A DNA stretch of 64,000 nucleotides from the NCBI RefSeq assembly GCF_037126265.1, contig NZ_JAYLLN010000004.1:102228-166227 (forward strand), in the 5' to 3' direction. Both the position numbers and the translations under genes were made by a program. The notes under the pieces were generated by a model. It worked only from the letters and a program-made list of their open reading frames with translations, searched no databases and had not been told where the DNA came from. Origin of the DNA: Sphingobacterium tenebrionis. Lineage in GTDB: Bacteria; Bacteroidota; Bacteroidia; Sphingobacteriales; Sphingobacteriaceae. This document shows, one piece after another, positions 25,735 to 35,148 of the stretch; the stretch's first letter is position 1, and every line of letters starts with the position of its first letter.

Positions 25735-26910
25735 ATGAACAGAAAAAAAGTCCTTTATTTCATGCCCGATAACCCGATGAAGGGTCATGCAGGAAATATT
25801 TCGAGATGCCGACAGATGCTATCTTTCTTCAATGAGCGCGACAGCATGTTCGAAACTGACTTTGTGTCTGAGCATATCTGGGGCGACTGGGATCAGGAAT
25901 CGGAGATAAAATTCCATCAAAAATATCCCAAGCTGGGCCTGGAGCTTATTCAACGAAAAATCAAGCGGGATAATCTTCTGGGTTATCTATTCCGTTATAA
26001 AATCCCAAATTTTCTGCATAGGCTATTCTATCAGAACCGAATTGATTTGACTACCCTGTTGATGCATCGGACGTTTCGGAAGGTGCTGTCCAAAAAAAAA
26101 TACGACATAGTCATCATTTCTTATGCCCAATGGGGAACACTTATTAAAAACCTACCCTATCGCGCCTATACCATTAACGACACCCACGATTTTATTTCTT
26201 TGCAAAAGGAGTCTGACCTTGACCATCCTGCAAAATCGGGAAAAAACCTCCGGGATGAATTTCGCATCCTGAAAACTTTCGACTGCATCTGGACCTTTTC
26301 GGTGGAAGAACAATTTATGTTCAGCCAGGTGGTCAATAACCCCGTCAAGCTGATCCCGATCGGTTACCCCTTATTTCCCGAACAGGCAGAACAATCTTTC
26401 AGGTATGATCTGATCTATGTGGCTAGCAATAATCCCCATAATATAAAAGGCATCAACTGGTTTATCAAAGAGGTACTGCCGCTATTAAAGAATATCCGAA
26501 TTGCGGTAATCGGTAAAATAGCGCAGCACGTCGTAGACCATCCCTCTATCCATAAACTTGGCTTTGTAGATGACCTGGAAGAAGCTTATCAATCCTCCAA
26601 GGTTTCGATCTGCCCCATGTTAAGTGGAACGGGGATCAAGATCAAAGTTCTGGAATCCCTTTCCATGGGTATTCCCGTTGTTACAAATTCCTATGGCGTA
26701 ACGGGCCTGGTGAATAAAATAAATAATGGCTGTTTGGTAAGTGATGAACCGCAGGAATTTGCTGATCATATCCAGAAACTGCTAGAAAACGAGCCTTTCC
26801 GACAAGCTATTGCACAGCAAGGACGGGAATTAATGAAATCATTTTATAATTTAGCCCAGGAAGAAAAAGTACTTATGGATTCTTTATTGGATCCATTCAA
26901 TAAGAAATAA
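25735..26910 (+). CDS. Glycosyltransferase, GT-B fold (GT4-like)
   Basis: 391 residues. The C-terminal nucleotide-sugar domain is clear: PIGYPLFPEQAEQSF linker, YDLIYVASNNPHNIKGINWF, LGFVDDLEEAYQSSKVSICPM, then GTGIKIKVLESLSMGIPVVTNSYGVTGL, the GT4 donor-binding signature. The N-terminal half (1-190) begins KVLYFMPDNPMKGHAGNISR, a substrate-domain start. It adds an unknown sugar in surface polysaccharide or glycolipid synthesis. The stop overlaps the start of the next glycosyltransferase by 1 nt (TAATG), so the pair is translationally coupled. Acceptor and donor cannot be told. Confidence 0.85.
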   Translation: MNRKKVLYFMPDNPMKGHAGNISRCRQMLSFFNERDSMFETDFVSEHIWGDWDQESEIKFHQKYPKLGLELIQRKIKRDNLLGYLFRYKIPNFLHRLFYQNRIDLTTLLMHRTFRKVLSKKKYDIVIISYAQWGTLIKNLPYRAYTINDTHDFISLQKESDLDHPAKSGKNLRDEFRILKTFDCIWTFSVEEQFMFSQVVNNPVKLIPIGYPLFPEQAEQSFRYDLIYVASNNPHNIKGINWFIKEVLPLLKNIRIAVIGKIAQHVVDHPSIHKLGFVDDLEEAYQSSKVSICPMLSGTGIKIKVLESLSMGIPVVTNSYGVTGLVNKINNGCLVSDEPQEFADHIQKLLENEPFRQAIAQQGRELMKSFYNLAQEEKVLMDSLLDPFNKK

Positions 26911-27959
26911 TGAAAGTTGTATTCGATACAGAGCGAATGAAATATGCGCATACCGGTTTATACCATTATTGTTTAAACCTGGGTAATGCACTTTTAACCG
27001 CTAAACCATCCCATGCCGATCTCTATTTTTACCACAACGAGAAATCGCCCTTGGTATTTGGCGAGGATAAAAACTACATCCGTCAGAAATCGATACAGAA
27101 ATTCCTAAAACCTAGCTGGAAAGGGTATGATGTCTATCATGCGAATTTCCAATTATCCCCTTACCTACCGAACAAAGGAAAATGCAAAGTCGTACTTACC
27201 ATACATGACCTTAATTTCATTGCGGAAGGAAAATCACCGGAGAAAGTCAAGAAGTACCTCGCAAAGGTACAACGGAATATCGACCGTGCTGATGCGGTTG
27301 TAGCGATCTCCAAATTTGTGAAGGAAGATGTAGAAAAGCATTGCGACCTGAAGGGAAAAGAAATCCAGGTGATCTATAACGGTAGTACGATCGATGCTTC
27401 CAAGATCAATTTGGCCAGTCCAAACTCCCCTATAGATGGTCCTTTTATGTTCAGCATAGGAACCATCGCGCGAAAAAAGAATTTCCATGTCCTACCCTAT
27501 CTTTTGGTAGGAAACGACTATAAATTGGTCATCAGTGGTATTGTACAGGAAGAGAACTACCAGGAAGAAATCCTGCAAATTGCTAAAGAGCTACAGGTAG
27601 AAGACCGTGTACTGCTCACCGGCCCCATTTCGGAAGAAGAAAAATACAGTTACCTAAAGCATTGCAGCCTATTTGTATTTCCTTCCATTGCCGAAGGTTT
27701 TGGCCTTCCGGTGATCGAAGCGATGACCTTTGGTAAAAAAGTACTGCTCTCCACCTACACCAGTTTACCGGAGGTTGGTGGTCCGGAAGCCTTTTACCTG
27801 GAGTCGGTGGACAAGGATTACCTGATGGCATTTGGAGCCGAACGCTTGAAAAGCATTATAGCATCTGCGGATCGTTCCAATGAAATTAAGGCTTGGGCAT
27901 CCCAATTTACCTGGGACAAGGCGGCCGCAGAATATTGGCAAATTTACCAATCCATTTAA
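26910..27959 (+). CDS. Glycosyltransferase family 4 protein
   Basis: 349 residues. The N-terminal half contains YDVYHANFQLSPYLP and VVLTIHDLNFI, then KVQRNIDRADAVVAISKFVKEDV, a normal GT4 acceptor half. The C-terminal half has FMFSIGTIARKKNFHVL, ELQVEDRVLLTGPISEEEKYSYLKHC and the E-x7-E signature SIAEGFGLPVIEAM. It is coupled to the preceding glycosyltransferase. The two form an isolated two-gene unit, presumably adding consecutive sugars to the same glycan; that link is inference. Confidence 0.88.
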   Translation: MKVVFDTERMKYAHTGLYHYCLNLGNALLTAKPSHADLYFYHNEKSPLVFGEDKNYIRQKSIQKFLKPSWKGYDVYHANFQLSPYLPNKGKCKVVLTIHDLNFIAEGKSPEKVKKYLAKVQRNIDRADAVVAISKFVKEDVEKHCDLKGKEIQVIYNGSTIDASKINLASPNSPIDGPFMFSIGTIARKKNFHVLPYLLVGNDYKLVISGIVQEENYQEEILQIAKELQVEDRVLLTGPISEEEKYSYLKHCSLFVFPSIAEGFGLPVIEAMTFGKKVLLSTYTSLPEVGGPEAFYLESVDKDYLMAFGAERLKSIIASADRSNEIKAWASQFTWDKAAAEYWQIYQSI

Positions 27960-27991
27960 TCCAAGTAGATCAGGAGATAAGGTCAAAAATA

Positions 27992-28025
27992 TTTGTTTTC
28001 ATTATACATTTTTTTTATACCTTTG
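27992..28025 (+). promoter_or_regulatory. secDF promoter
   Basis: TTTG (27992-27995), 22-bp spacer, TACCTTTG (28018-28025), an exact TAnnTTTG -7 element. The leader to the secDF ATG at 28094 is about 60 nt. Confidence 0.65.
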
Positions 28026-28093
28026 CGATTCTTGGTAAATATTATTAAGCTTAAAAAACAACATAAAAAACCATAATTTATTACGATTAGACA

Positions 28094-31000
28094 ATGAGTA
28101 AAGGGCTGATTAAATTTTTGGTGATAGTGGTTTCCTTAGCGTGCCTCTACTCCATATCATTCACTTTTGTGACCCGCAAAGTCGAAAAAGATGCCGCAGC
28201 TTATGCAAATGGTGATCTGGCTAAAGAAAAAGCCTACCTAGATTCCATGGCAAGCGAAGTAGTTTATAACTTAGGTATCGCGAAATTCACTTACCGTGAA
28301 GCAAAAGCAAATGAACTTGCTCTTGGTCTTGATCTAAAAGGTGGTATGAACGTGACCATGGAGATTTCCTTGGACGAGTTGATTACCAACTTGGCGAACA
28401 AGCCTAAAGATGCAAACTTTAACAAAGCATTGGCGACAGCTATTGCTAAAAGCAAAACAACCAACACATCGTTGATTGATTTATTTCTAAATGAGTACAA
28501 AGCTACCGGTGCAGCAACTCCAATCGCGTCGTTCTTCGCGACCACGGATAATGCAGCGGAGATCCAAGCAGGAAGTTCTGAAGCTGATGTGAAGAGATTC
28601 TTGAATAAAGAAGCTGATAATGCCATCCAAAACTCATACAAAGTACTTCGTACGCGTATCGATAAATTCGGTGTTGCTTCCCCTAACATTCAGATCCAAC
28701 AAGGTACCAACCGTATCTTAATCGAACTTCCGGGTATCAATGATGAAGAGCGCGTGCGCAAACTTCTTCAAGGATCTGCAAAATTGGAATTCTACGAGAC
28801 CTTCAACAATGCAGATGTGTACCAGTTGATGGACAATATCAACCGTACCTTAGCAACTACCTTAAAAGCTGACAAACCAGCAGCAGTAGCGGCTACTCCA
28901 GTTGATACGACAGCAGCAGCTAACAACGCAGCTGATACGACTAAAAAAGAAGATAACCTATTATCAAAATTAGGCGCAAACAAAAATGCGGCTGATTCTA
29001 ATGCAAGCAATGCCGCTGACCTAACAGCAGGAAATCCATTATTCTCCATCTTACAGCCAAACGTTGGCCAAGGTCCTTCCGGACAAATGGAATTGGGTCC
29101 TGGTGCAGTAGTTGGTTATGCAAACCTTAAAGATACGGCTAAAGTAAATGCTTACTTGGCTCGTCCAGAGATCAAATCGATCATTCCTGGCAATATGCGC
29201 CTATTATGGGCGGTAAAACCGGAGAGCCTTTCACAAACGAAAGACATCCTTTCCTTATTTGCTATCAGAACTTCAGGTAACGAGAATGGTCCTGCCATGA
29301 CAGGTGATGTGATCACCAACGCTAGAGATGAGTTTGATCCGCAGACCAATAAACCGATCGTTTCCATGGCGATGAACGCACAAGGCGCGCGCGATTGGCA
29401 ACGTGTTACAGCTGCTGCCGCTCAAGGTAGATATTCTGTAGCTATCGTGTTGGATGGTGTGGTTTACTCCGCTCCAGGTGTAGAAAGAGAAATCGCTGGT
29501 GGTAACTCGACCATCTCCGGAAACTTCACGATCGAAGATACCAAAGACTTAGCAAACGTATTGAAAGCTGGTCGTCTTCCAACAACGGCTAAAATCGTGG
29601 AAGAAGCGATCGTAGGTCCTTCTTTAGGACAGGTAGCTATCGATTCAGGGGTTAACTCTGCGGTGATCGGTATCATCGTGGTTATGGCCTTCATGATCGC
29701 TTACTACAACCGTGCAGGTATTGCTGCAAACATTGCGGTAATCTTCAACGTGTTCTTCCTTATGGGCGTATTGGCATCCTTAAATGCCGTACTGACCCTG
29801 CCAGGTATAGCGGGTATCGTATTGACGATGGGTACTGCCGTGGATGCGAACGTACTGATCTACGAGCGTATGCGTGAGGAAATGGCGCTTGGTAAATCCA
29901 TGCGTAAAGTGGTAGAAGATGGTTATAAGCATGCTATGCCTTCCATCTTAGACTCCCAGATCACGACGTTCTTAGTAGGTTTGATCCTATTCTTTACAGG
30001 TTCGGGACCAATCCAAGGTTTCGCAACAACCTTAATGATCGGTATCATTACATCCTTATTCACCGCGATCTTCATTACACGTTTGATTTTCGAATACATG
30101 TTGAGCAAGGAAATGAAAATTACCGTTTCTTTCCCTTGGTCTAACCATACCTTGAAGAATGCAAACTTCGCATTCATCAAGAAAAGAAAAGTAGCTTATT
30201 TGGTTTCATTGGTAGCCATTGTAATCTCTCTTGGTGCTATTGCTGTTAAAGGATTCTCTTACGGCGTTGACTTCCAAGGAGGACGTACCTATACCATTAA
30301 GTATGACACTCCGGTAGCTGCTGAAACAGTACGTGAGAATTTGGATAATGTTTTTGGAACCACTACCGAGGTTAAAACCTTTGGAACGGACAATCAATTA
30401 CGTGTAACGACTTCTTACCATATCGAAGAGACCAGCGATGCTGCAGATCAGGAAGTATTGTCTAAATTGAACGAAGGACTTTCTAAAGTTCAAGGTAAAT
30501 ACGAAATCCTTTCGCAACAGAAAGTAGGACCAACGATCGCAAGTGATATTAGAGACAGAGCAATCTATGCTTCCATCCTATCCATCCTTGTCATTGCTGC
30601 CTACATCTTGGTTCGTTTCCACAAATGGCAATATTCTGCGGGTGCTGCAATTGCAACCATCCACGATGCGATCATCCTTTTAGGTCTATTCTCGATCTTG
30701 GATGGTATTGTTCCCTTCTCTTTGGATATCGACCAACACTTTGTAGCGGCTATCCTTACGGTATTGGGTTATTCAGTGAACGATACGGTCGTTGTATTTG
30801 ACCGTCTGCGTGAGTACCTGAAAAAACCAGATGCGCATAGAGAAGATATTGGTACAACGATCAATAAAGCGATCAACTCTACATTAAGCCGTACCGTGAT
30901 TACCTCATTGACTGTAATCTTCGTTCTAGCGGTATTATTTGTATTTGGTGGAGAAGTTATCCGCGGATTCTCTTTCGCCATCTTAGTGGGTATCGTCGTT

Positions 31001-31120
31001 GCGACTTATTCATCGATCTTCCTAGCTGCTCCAGCCATCTACGACTTAAGTGGTGGTAAGCATCTAGCTTCTTCAGCAAAACCTGAAGAGAAAAAACAAG
31101 CAAAAGTGGTTACTCCATAA
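28094..31120 (+). CDS. secDF: Protein translocase subunit SecDF (fused)
   Basis: 1008 residues, a natural SecD-SecF fusion as usual in Bacteroidota. SecD part (about 1-670): N-terminal membrane helix, ALGLDLKGGMNVTMEI, PPD-like P1 domain with IELPGINDEERVRKLLQGSA, an Ala/Asp-rich disordered insert at about 255-310, then TRSGNENGP-type P1 core and membrane block with VLTMGTAVDANVLIYERMREE (conserved Asp/Arg). SecF part (about 690-985): GVDFQGGRTYTIKY, VGPTIASDIRDRAIYASI and LTVLGYSVNDTVVVFDRLRE. It uses the proton gradient to pull proteins out of the SecYEG channel on the periplasmic side. It is a single-gene unit with its own promoter and a terminator. Confidence 0.98.
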   Translation: MSKGLIKFLVIVVSLACLYSISFTFVTRKVEKDAAAYANGDLAKEKAYLDSMASEVVYNLGIAKFTYREAKANELALGLDLKGGMNVTMEISLDELITNLANKPKDANFNKALATAIAKSKTTNTSLIDLFLNEYKATGAATPIASFFATTDNAAEIQAGSSEADVKRFLNKEADNAIQNSYKVLRTRIDKFGVASPNIQIQQGTNRILIELPGINDEERVRKLLQGSAKLEFYETFNNADVYQLMDNINRTLATTLKADKPAAVAATPVDTTAAANNAADTTKKEDNLLSKLGANKNAADSNASNAADLTAGNPLFSILQPNVGQGPSGQMELGPGAVVGYANLKDTAKVNAYLARPEIKSIIPGNMRLLWAVKPESLSQTKDILSLFAIRTSGNENGPAMTGDVITNARDEFDPQTNKPIVSMAMNAQGARDWQRVTAAAAQGRYSVAIVLDGVVYSAPGVEREIAGGNSTISGNFTIEDTKDLANVLKAGRLPTTAKIVEEAIVGPSLGQVAIDSGVNSAVIGIIVVMAFMIAYYNRAGIAANIAVIFNVFFLMGVLASLNAVLTLPGIAGIVLTMGTAVDANVLIYERMREEMALGKSMRKVVEDGYKHAMPSILDSQITTFLVGLILFFTGSGPIQGFATTLMIGIITSLFTAIFITRLIFEYMLSKEMKITVSFPWSNHTLKNANFAFIKKRKVAYLVSLVAIVISLGAIAVKGFSYGVDFQGGRTYTIKYDTPVAAETVRENLDNVFGTTTEVKTFGTDNQLRVTTSYHIEETSDAADQEVLSKLNEGLSKVQGKYEILSQQKVGPTIASDIRDRAIYASILSILVIAAYILVRFHKWQYSAGAAIATIHDAIILLGLFSILDGIVPFSLDIDQHFVAAILTVLGYSVNDTVVVFDRLREYLKKPDAHREDIGTTINKAINSTLSRTVITSLTVIFVLAVLFVFGGEVIRGFSFAILVGIVVATYSSIFLAAPAIYDLSGGKHLASSAKPEEKKQAKVVTP

Positions 31121-31142
31121 TCGAGTATCATAATAAAATCAG

Positions 31143-31176
31143 AAAAAGCCTTGATGTTGACCATCAAGGCTTTTTT
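31143..31176 (+). terminator. Intrinsic terminator of secDF
   Basis: AAAAAGCCTTGATG (31143-31156) pairs with CATCAAGGCTTTTT (31162-31175), with the T-run forming the 3' end. It lies 22 bp after the secDF stop. Confidence 0.92.
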
Positions 31177-31216
31177 ATTTATAATTTTTAGTAGTTTTGA
31201 TGCTTAAACAGTACAC

Positions 31217-31837
31217 ATGAGATTAACATACGTTCTTCCGTTTTTAAGTTTATCCTTGGCCCTAACGACCGTAGGATGCAATAATGAACCGAAACAACAA
31301 GCAGCCACTGAAGTGCATAATGAGCACGATGGACATGACCACAGTGCACATGCAGAGACAAGCCCTTCTACTGCAGCTCCTGCCCCACAACAGGCTCCAC
31401 CGACGGTAAAAGCGGCCAACTTATCTATTCCTGAATTCACGTTTTTCAAGGTTAAATCGGGTATGCCATTCAGCAAAGCGGATATTGCCGCTGGAAGGAA
31501 TACCGTTTTTATTCTATTTGACCCTTCTTGTGCACATTGCCAACATGAAGCCACTGCCCTATCATCGAATTACGATAAGATCAAAGGGGTGAATATCTAT
31601 TACGTTTCCATGAACGATCCGGCTTTGATGGCCAATTTCTTCAATACCTTTGGTAAAGAATTAGAAGGAAAACCGAATGTGGAAATGCTTTACGATCGTA
31701 ATCAGGAATTTGTACAACGTATTCACATCCCAAAAATGTTTCCGGCAAACTATGTATATGGTCCAGACGGAAGCCTAAAAAAATACTGGGAAGGTGAGAA
31801 AGATATCAAAGAAGTAATCGCTGATTTTAATAATTAA
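31217..31837 (+). CDS. Thioredoxin-fold lipoprotein with His-rich linker
   Basis: 206 residues. Signal peptide with lipobox TTVGC (Cys21), then a linker (about 22-65) rich in His and Asp (HNEHDGHDHSAHAE), a likely metal-binding stretch, then Ala/Pro. The thioredoxin-like AhpC/TSA domain (about 72-200) has the redox motif FDPSCAHCQHE (CxxC) and IPKMFPANYVYGPDG with the cis-Pro loop. It would reduce or isomerise periplasmic disulfides or carry metal-linked redox chemistry. Stop and GAPDH start overlap by 1 nt (TAATG), so it is coupled to a cytoplasmic glycolytic gene, an odd pairing. Confidence 0.82.
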   Translation: MRLTYVLPFLSLSLALTTVGCNNEPKQQAATEVHNEHDGHDHSAHAETSPSTAAPAPQQAPPTVKAANLSIPEFTFFKVKSGMPFSKADIAAGRNTVFILFDPSCAHCQHEATALSSNYDKIKGVNIYYVSMNDPALMANFFNTFGKELEGKPNVEMLYDRNQEFVQRIHIPKMFPANYVYGPDGSLKKYWEGEKDIKEVIADFNN

Positions 31838-32835
31838 TGAGAATAGCCATCAATGGGTTCGGACGCATAGGACGCCACAGCCTAAGAAACCTGCTGAACA
31901 GAGGATTGGATAATGTAGAGGTTGTTGCCATCAATGATTTGGCAGATGCGGCTACACTAGCCCACCTCTTTAAATATGATTCGGTGCATGGTCCGCTTGG
32001 AAAAGAGCTGAGCTATGAGGAGAACCACCTTTACATTGATGGAAAAGCTATACAGATCTTCAACAAAAAAAATCCGGAAGAACTTCCCTGGAAGGAATTG
32101 GCGATTGATGTGGTCATCGAATCGACCGGATTATTTGTGAAGCATGATCTGGCCCAAAAGCATATCCTGGCTGGGGCAAAACAGGTGATCATCTCTGCTC
32201 CATCGCCGGATAAAGAGGTTCCTACAGTGGTATTGGGTATCAATGATGCGGATTTTGATTGGAATACGCCGATCTTTTCCAATGCCTCCTGTACCACCAA
32301 CAATGTGGCACCCATGATCAGGATATTGGATGAGAATTGGGGTATTGTCGATGGGTATATCACCACGGTACACTCCATGACAGGGGATCAGAACCTGCAT
32401 GATGCACCGCATCGGGATCTACGAAGATCACGAGCGGCATCGGCTTCCATCATTCCCACTACGACGGGTGCTGCCAAGGCCATTACCAATGTCTTTAAAC
32501 ATTTGGATGGCAAACTGGGCGGCGCAGGTATACGCGTTCCGGTATTGAATGGTTCTTTAACTGATTTTACCTGTAACCTGGCCAAACAGACTACTGTAGA
32601 AGAGATCAACCAAAAATTCAAGGAAGCTGCTGCAGGTTCCTTGAAAAATGTACTATACTATACCGAAGATCCCATCGTTTCGGTGGATATCATCAATAAC
32701 CCTTATTCCTGTGTTTTTGATTCGGAGCTGACCAGTATTGTGGGTGGCTTGGTAAAGGTGGTTGGTTGGTACGACAATGAATTCGGATATTCCAACCGCT
32801 TGGTGGATATCCTGGAAATCCTATCCAAACGATGA
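31837..32835 (+). CDS. gap: Glyceraldehyde-3-phosphate dehydrogenase
   Basis: 332 residues, standard. N-terminal NAD-binding INGFGRIGRHSLRNL; catalytic Cys loop FSNASCTTNNVAPM; substrate region HSMTGDQNLHDAPHRDLRRSRAASASIIPTTTGAAKA (only referred to here as the phosphate-binding stretch about 180-215); C-terminal WYDNEFGYSNRLVDI. INDLAD around residue 33 suits NAD rather than NADP. It oxidises glyceraldehyde 3-phosphate in glycolysis. It overlaps the upstream thioredoxin-like gene by 1 nt and the downstream GNAT gene by 4 nt (ATGA), so the three form a tight operon. It may be one of several gap copies in the genome; that cannot be seen here. Confidence 0.96.
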   Translation: MRIAINGFGRIGRHSLRNLLNRGLDNVEVVAINDLADAATLAHLFKYDSVHGPLGKELSYEENHLYIDGKAIQIFNKKNPEELPWKELAIDVVIESTGLFVKHDLAQKHILAGAKQVIISAPSPDKEVPTVVLGINDADFDWNTPIFSNASCTTNNVAPMIRILDENWGIVDGYITTVHSMTGDQNLHDAPHRDLRRSRAASASIIPTTTGAAKAITNVFKHLDGKLGGAGIRVPVLNGSLTDFTCNLAKQTTVEEINQKFKEAAAGSLKNVLYYTEDPIVSVDIINNPYSCVFDSELTSIVGGLVKVVGWYDNEFGYSNRLVDILEILSKR

Positions 32836-33272
32836 TCAGGTTTATCAAAACGGAGGATACCTTAGCGCTGCGAAGCGAAGTACTACAGCGTGGAAAAGCC
32901 TTGGAGCTTTGCATCAATCCGGAGGATGATAAACCCGATAGTTTTCATTTGGGGTATTTTGATGAGGAGGGTAAGCTTCAAAGTGTATTGACCATTCATC
33001 AGATCAATCATCCCAAATTACCGCATACCGGTTATCGATTACGTGGCATGGCTACTGCCGCTGAGGCCAGAAGGAAAGGCTATGGTAAACAGCTTTTAAC
33101 GGCTGCTATCGATCATATTCAGACACAGCTTCATGGGGGTTACTTATGGCTAATCGCCAGGGAAATCGCCTATCCTTTTTATGAGGATATGGGTTTCGAA
33201 TATTTTTCCGATGAATATGATATTCCGAATGTAGGTTTGCACAAGGAAATGTACCTGCCGTTTTACTCCTAA
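32832..33272 (+). CDS. GNAT-family N-acetyltransferase
   Basis: 146 residues, one GNAT domain. The acetyl-CoA binding motif is LRGMATAAEARRKGYGKQLL (R/Q-x-x-G-x-G/A region), preceded by FHLGYFDEEGKLQSVLTIHQ and followed by WLIAREIAYPFYEDMGFEYF. The acceptor is unknown. It overlaps the GAPDH stop by 4 nt. A rightward unit of three functions (redox lipoprotein, GAPDH, acetyltransferase) is unusual; co-translation may be historical rather than functional. Confidence 0.88.
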   Translation: MIRFIKTEDTLALRSEVLQRGKALELCINPEDDKPDSFHLGYFDEEGKLQSVLTIHQINHPKLPHTGYRLRGMATAAEARRKGYGKQLLTAAIDHIQTQLHGGYLWLIAREIAYPFYEDMGFEYFSDEYDIPNVGLHKEMYLPFYS

Positions 33273-33299
33273 TTTTTATTGGGGATTAGTTTTCGGTTT

Positions 33300-34070
33300 T
33301 TATAACTCACCGGCCACCCCTAGCCCAAATAAGGCAAAATCATATTTAACCGGATCCTCTGGATCAAAATACCGTAGGTTTTCCGTTAATTCTAGCGCAG
33401 ATTTCCAATTGACCTTATCGCTTTGGATCAAACCAAATTTCCGGGCAACGCGCTCTACATGGACATCACAGGGACAGATAAGATCTTTGGGTGATATCCG
33501 GTTCCAAATCCCAAAATCTACCCCCTTATCATCCTTCCTCACCATCCAACGCAAGAACATATTCAATCGCTTACAACTGGATTTCTGGAAGGGAGAACTG
33601 ATATGCTTTCTTGTTCGCCAAGGAAAATCAGGCAGGGAGAAAAAATAGCTTTTGAAATTATTCAAGGCGTTCTCTATGGAGAATTCCTGGCCTTCATCAA
33701 GCTGCAGGAATGCATCTTCCAAGCTGTTGAAGCGAAGGTAATGCTGCTGGAAAAAGGCAATAAAATATAAGAGATCGGTGTCATTGAAGGTACGATGCTT
33801 AAATCCCAAGAGGCGTTTGAGGTCGCTATCCTGATGGTTGAGGATAAAATCATGCGGTGCCTGGTCCATACGTTCTGCCAATTCCAGGCACTTATTGATG
33901 ATGGTTTTGCGTTGCCCCCAGGCCAATATGCTGGCAAAGAACCCCATGATCTCGATATCCTCCTTCTTTTGGAATCGATGGGGTATACTGATCGGGTCGT
34001 GCGGAATAAAATCCGGTTGGTTAAATTCCAGTACCTTTTTGTCCAAGAAATCTTTTAATGATAGATCCAT
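33300..34070 (-). CDS. TIGR02757 (DUF2400) family protein
   Basis: 256 residues, matching TIGR02757/DUF2400 over its length: PDFIPHDPISIPHRF, DIEIMGFFASILAWGQRKTIINK, then RTRKHISSPFQKSSCKRLNMFLRWMVRKD and WNRISPKDLICPCDVHVERVARKFGL. The compact helical core with CPCDVH resembles a helix-hairpin/endonuclease III-like arrangement in which the last part binds nucleic acid, but the molecular activity of this Bacteroidota family is not established to my knowledge. It is convergent with the GNAT gene and ends 27 bp from it; the upstream obg terminator separates it from obg. Confidence 0.85.
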   Translation of the reverse strand: MDLSLKDFLDKKVLEFNQPDFIPHDPISIPHRFQKKEDIEIMGFFASILAWGQRKTIINKCLELAERMDQAPHDFILNHQDSDLKRLLGFKHRTFNDTDLLYFIAFFQQHYLRFNSLEDAFLQLDEGQEFSIENALNNFKSYFFSLPDFPWRTRKHISSPFQKSSCKRLNMFLRWMVRKDDKGVDFGIWNRISPKDLICPCDVHVERVARKFGLIQSDKVNWKSALELTENLRYFDPEDPVKYDFALFGLGVAGEL

Positions 34071-34085
34071 TATCCCTAAAATAAG

Positions 34086-34107
34086 AAAAGCAACCGAGGT
34101 TGCTTTT
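34086..34107 (-). terminator. Intrinsic terminator of obg
   Basis: AAAAGCAACC pairs with GGTTGCTTTT (10 bp) around a short loop; the minus strand continues TTTTCTTATTTT. It lies 8 bp after the obg stop. Confidence 0.85.
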
Positions 34108-34115
34108 AAATATGG

Positions 34116-35114
34116 TTATTCATTGATGGCTTTCCAGATCATATCCTTCAATTGCTGGATATTTTTTCCGGTCACTGAGGATATGAACAGGTAAGGAATT
34201 CCTTGAGGAACCTGTTCGGCCATTTCGCTTTCCAGTTGCTCATCCAACATATCCGATTTGGTGATGGCCAATAATTTTGGCTTATCCAATAATTCCGGAT
34301 TGTAGGCGGTAAGTTCATGCAATAGGATATTATATTCCTCTTCGATGGTCCGATCGGTATCTGCTGGTACCATGAACAAGAGCACGGAGTTTCGTTCGAT
34401 ATGTCTCAGGAAACGGTGTCCTAATCCTTTTCCTTCGGATGCACCCTCGATGATCCCTGGAATATCCGCCATCACAAAGGATTTGTTATCCCGATAGCTG
34501 ACGATGCCCAAGTTAGGAACCAAGGTGGTAAACGGATAATCTGCGATTTCAGGTTTTGCGGCGGAAAGAACCGACAGCAAGGTAGATTTTCCGGCATTCG
34601 GGAATCCAACAAGCCCTACATCCGCCAATACTTTTAATTCCAAGATGATCCAACGCTCTTTACCTGGCATCCCCGGTTGGGCATGTCTTGGTGTTTGAAC
34701 CGTGGAAGATTTGAAGTGCCAGTTTCCTAAACCACCACGACCTCCTGGAGTAAGGATTTTCGTCTGGCCATCACGGGTGATTTCGAATAGTACTTCGCCG
34801 GTCTCGGCATCCTTGGCCACCGTTCCTAGAGGAACTTCCAGGATTTCATCCTTACCGGTAGCACCTGTTTTCAAGGTAGATCCACCAGGTTGACCATTTT
34901 CGGCAATGATGTGTTTACGGTATTTCAGGTGCAATAAGGTCCAGTGTTGGGTAGAACCTTGGAGCATAATATGCCCGCCACGACCACCGTCGCCCCCATC
35001 GGGACCACCTTTGGCCGTGAATTTATCGCGGTGCAGATGGGCTGAACCAGCACCACCATGTCCCGAACGACAACAAACCTTTACGTAATCAACAAAATTT
35101 GACCCCTGCGCCAT
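34116..35114 (-). CDS. obg: Obg/CgtA GTPase
   Basis: 332 residues. Glycine-rich Obg fold at 1-160 (VKVCCRSGHGGAGSAHLHRD; GGPDGGDGGRGGH; GGRGGLGNWHFKS), then the G domain with G1 GFPNAGKSTLL, G2/G3 DYPFTTLVP and MADIPGIIEGASEGKGLG, and G4 ITKSDM; C-terminal SSVTGKNIQQLKDM. Lacks the long C-terminal OCT domain of some Obg proteins. It assists maturation of the large ribosomal subunit and stress control. It follows adk by 34 bp, so the two are probably one transcript, as is common in this phylum. Confidence 0.97.
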   Translation of the reverse strand: MAQGSNFVDYVKVCCRSGHGGAGSAHLHRDKFTAKGGPDGGDGGRGGHIMLQGSTQHWTLLHLKYRKHIIAENGQPGGSTLKTGATGKDEILEVPLGTVAKDAETGEVLFEITRDGQTKILTPGGRGGLGNWHFKSSTVQTPRHAQPGMPGKERWIILELKVLADVGLVGFPNAGKSTLLSVLSAAKPEIADYPFTTLVPNLGIVSYRDNKSFVMADIPGIIEGASEGKGLGHRFLRHIERNSVLLFMVPADTDRTIEEEYNILLHELTAYNPELLDKPKLLAITKSDMLDEQLESEMAEQVPQGIPYLFISSVTGKNIQQLKDMIWKAINE

Positions 35115-35148
35115 AAGACCTCTTCAATGTTTTTTATAAGCTTTTTTA

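Noticed and set aside
28291..29694. Several antisense open frames opposite secDF
   Set aside because: They mirror the biased codons of secDF and are Ala/Ser/Val-rich with no start-site support.
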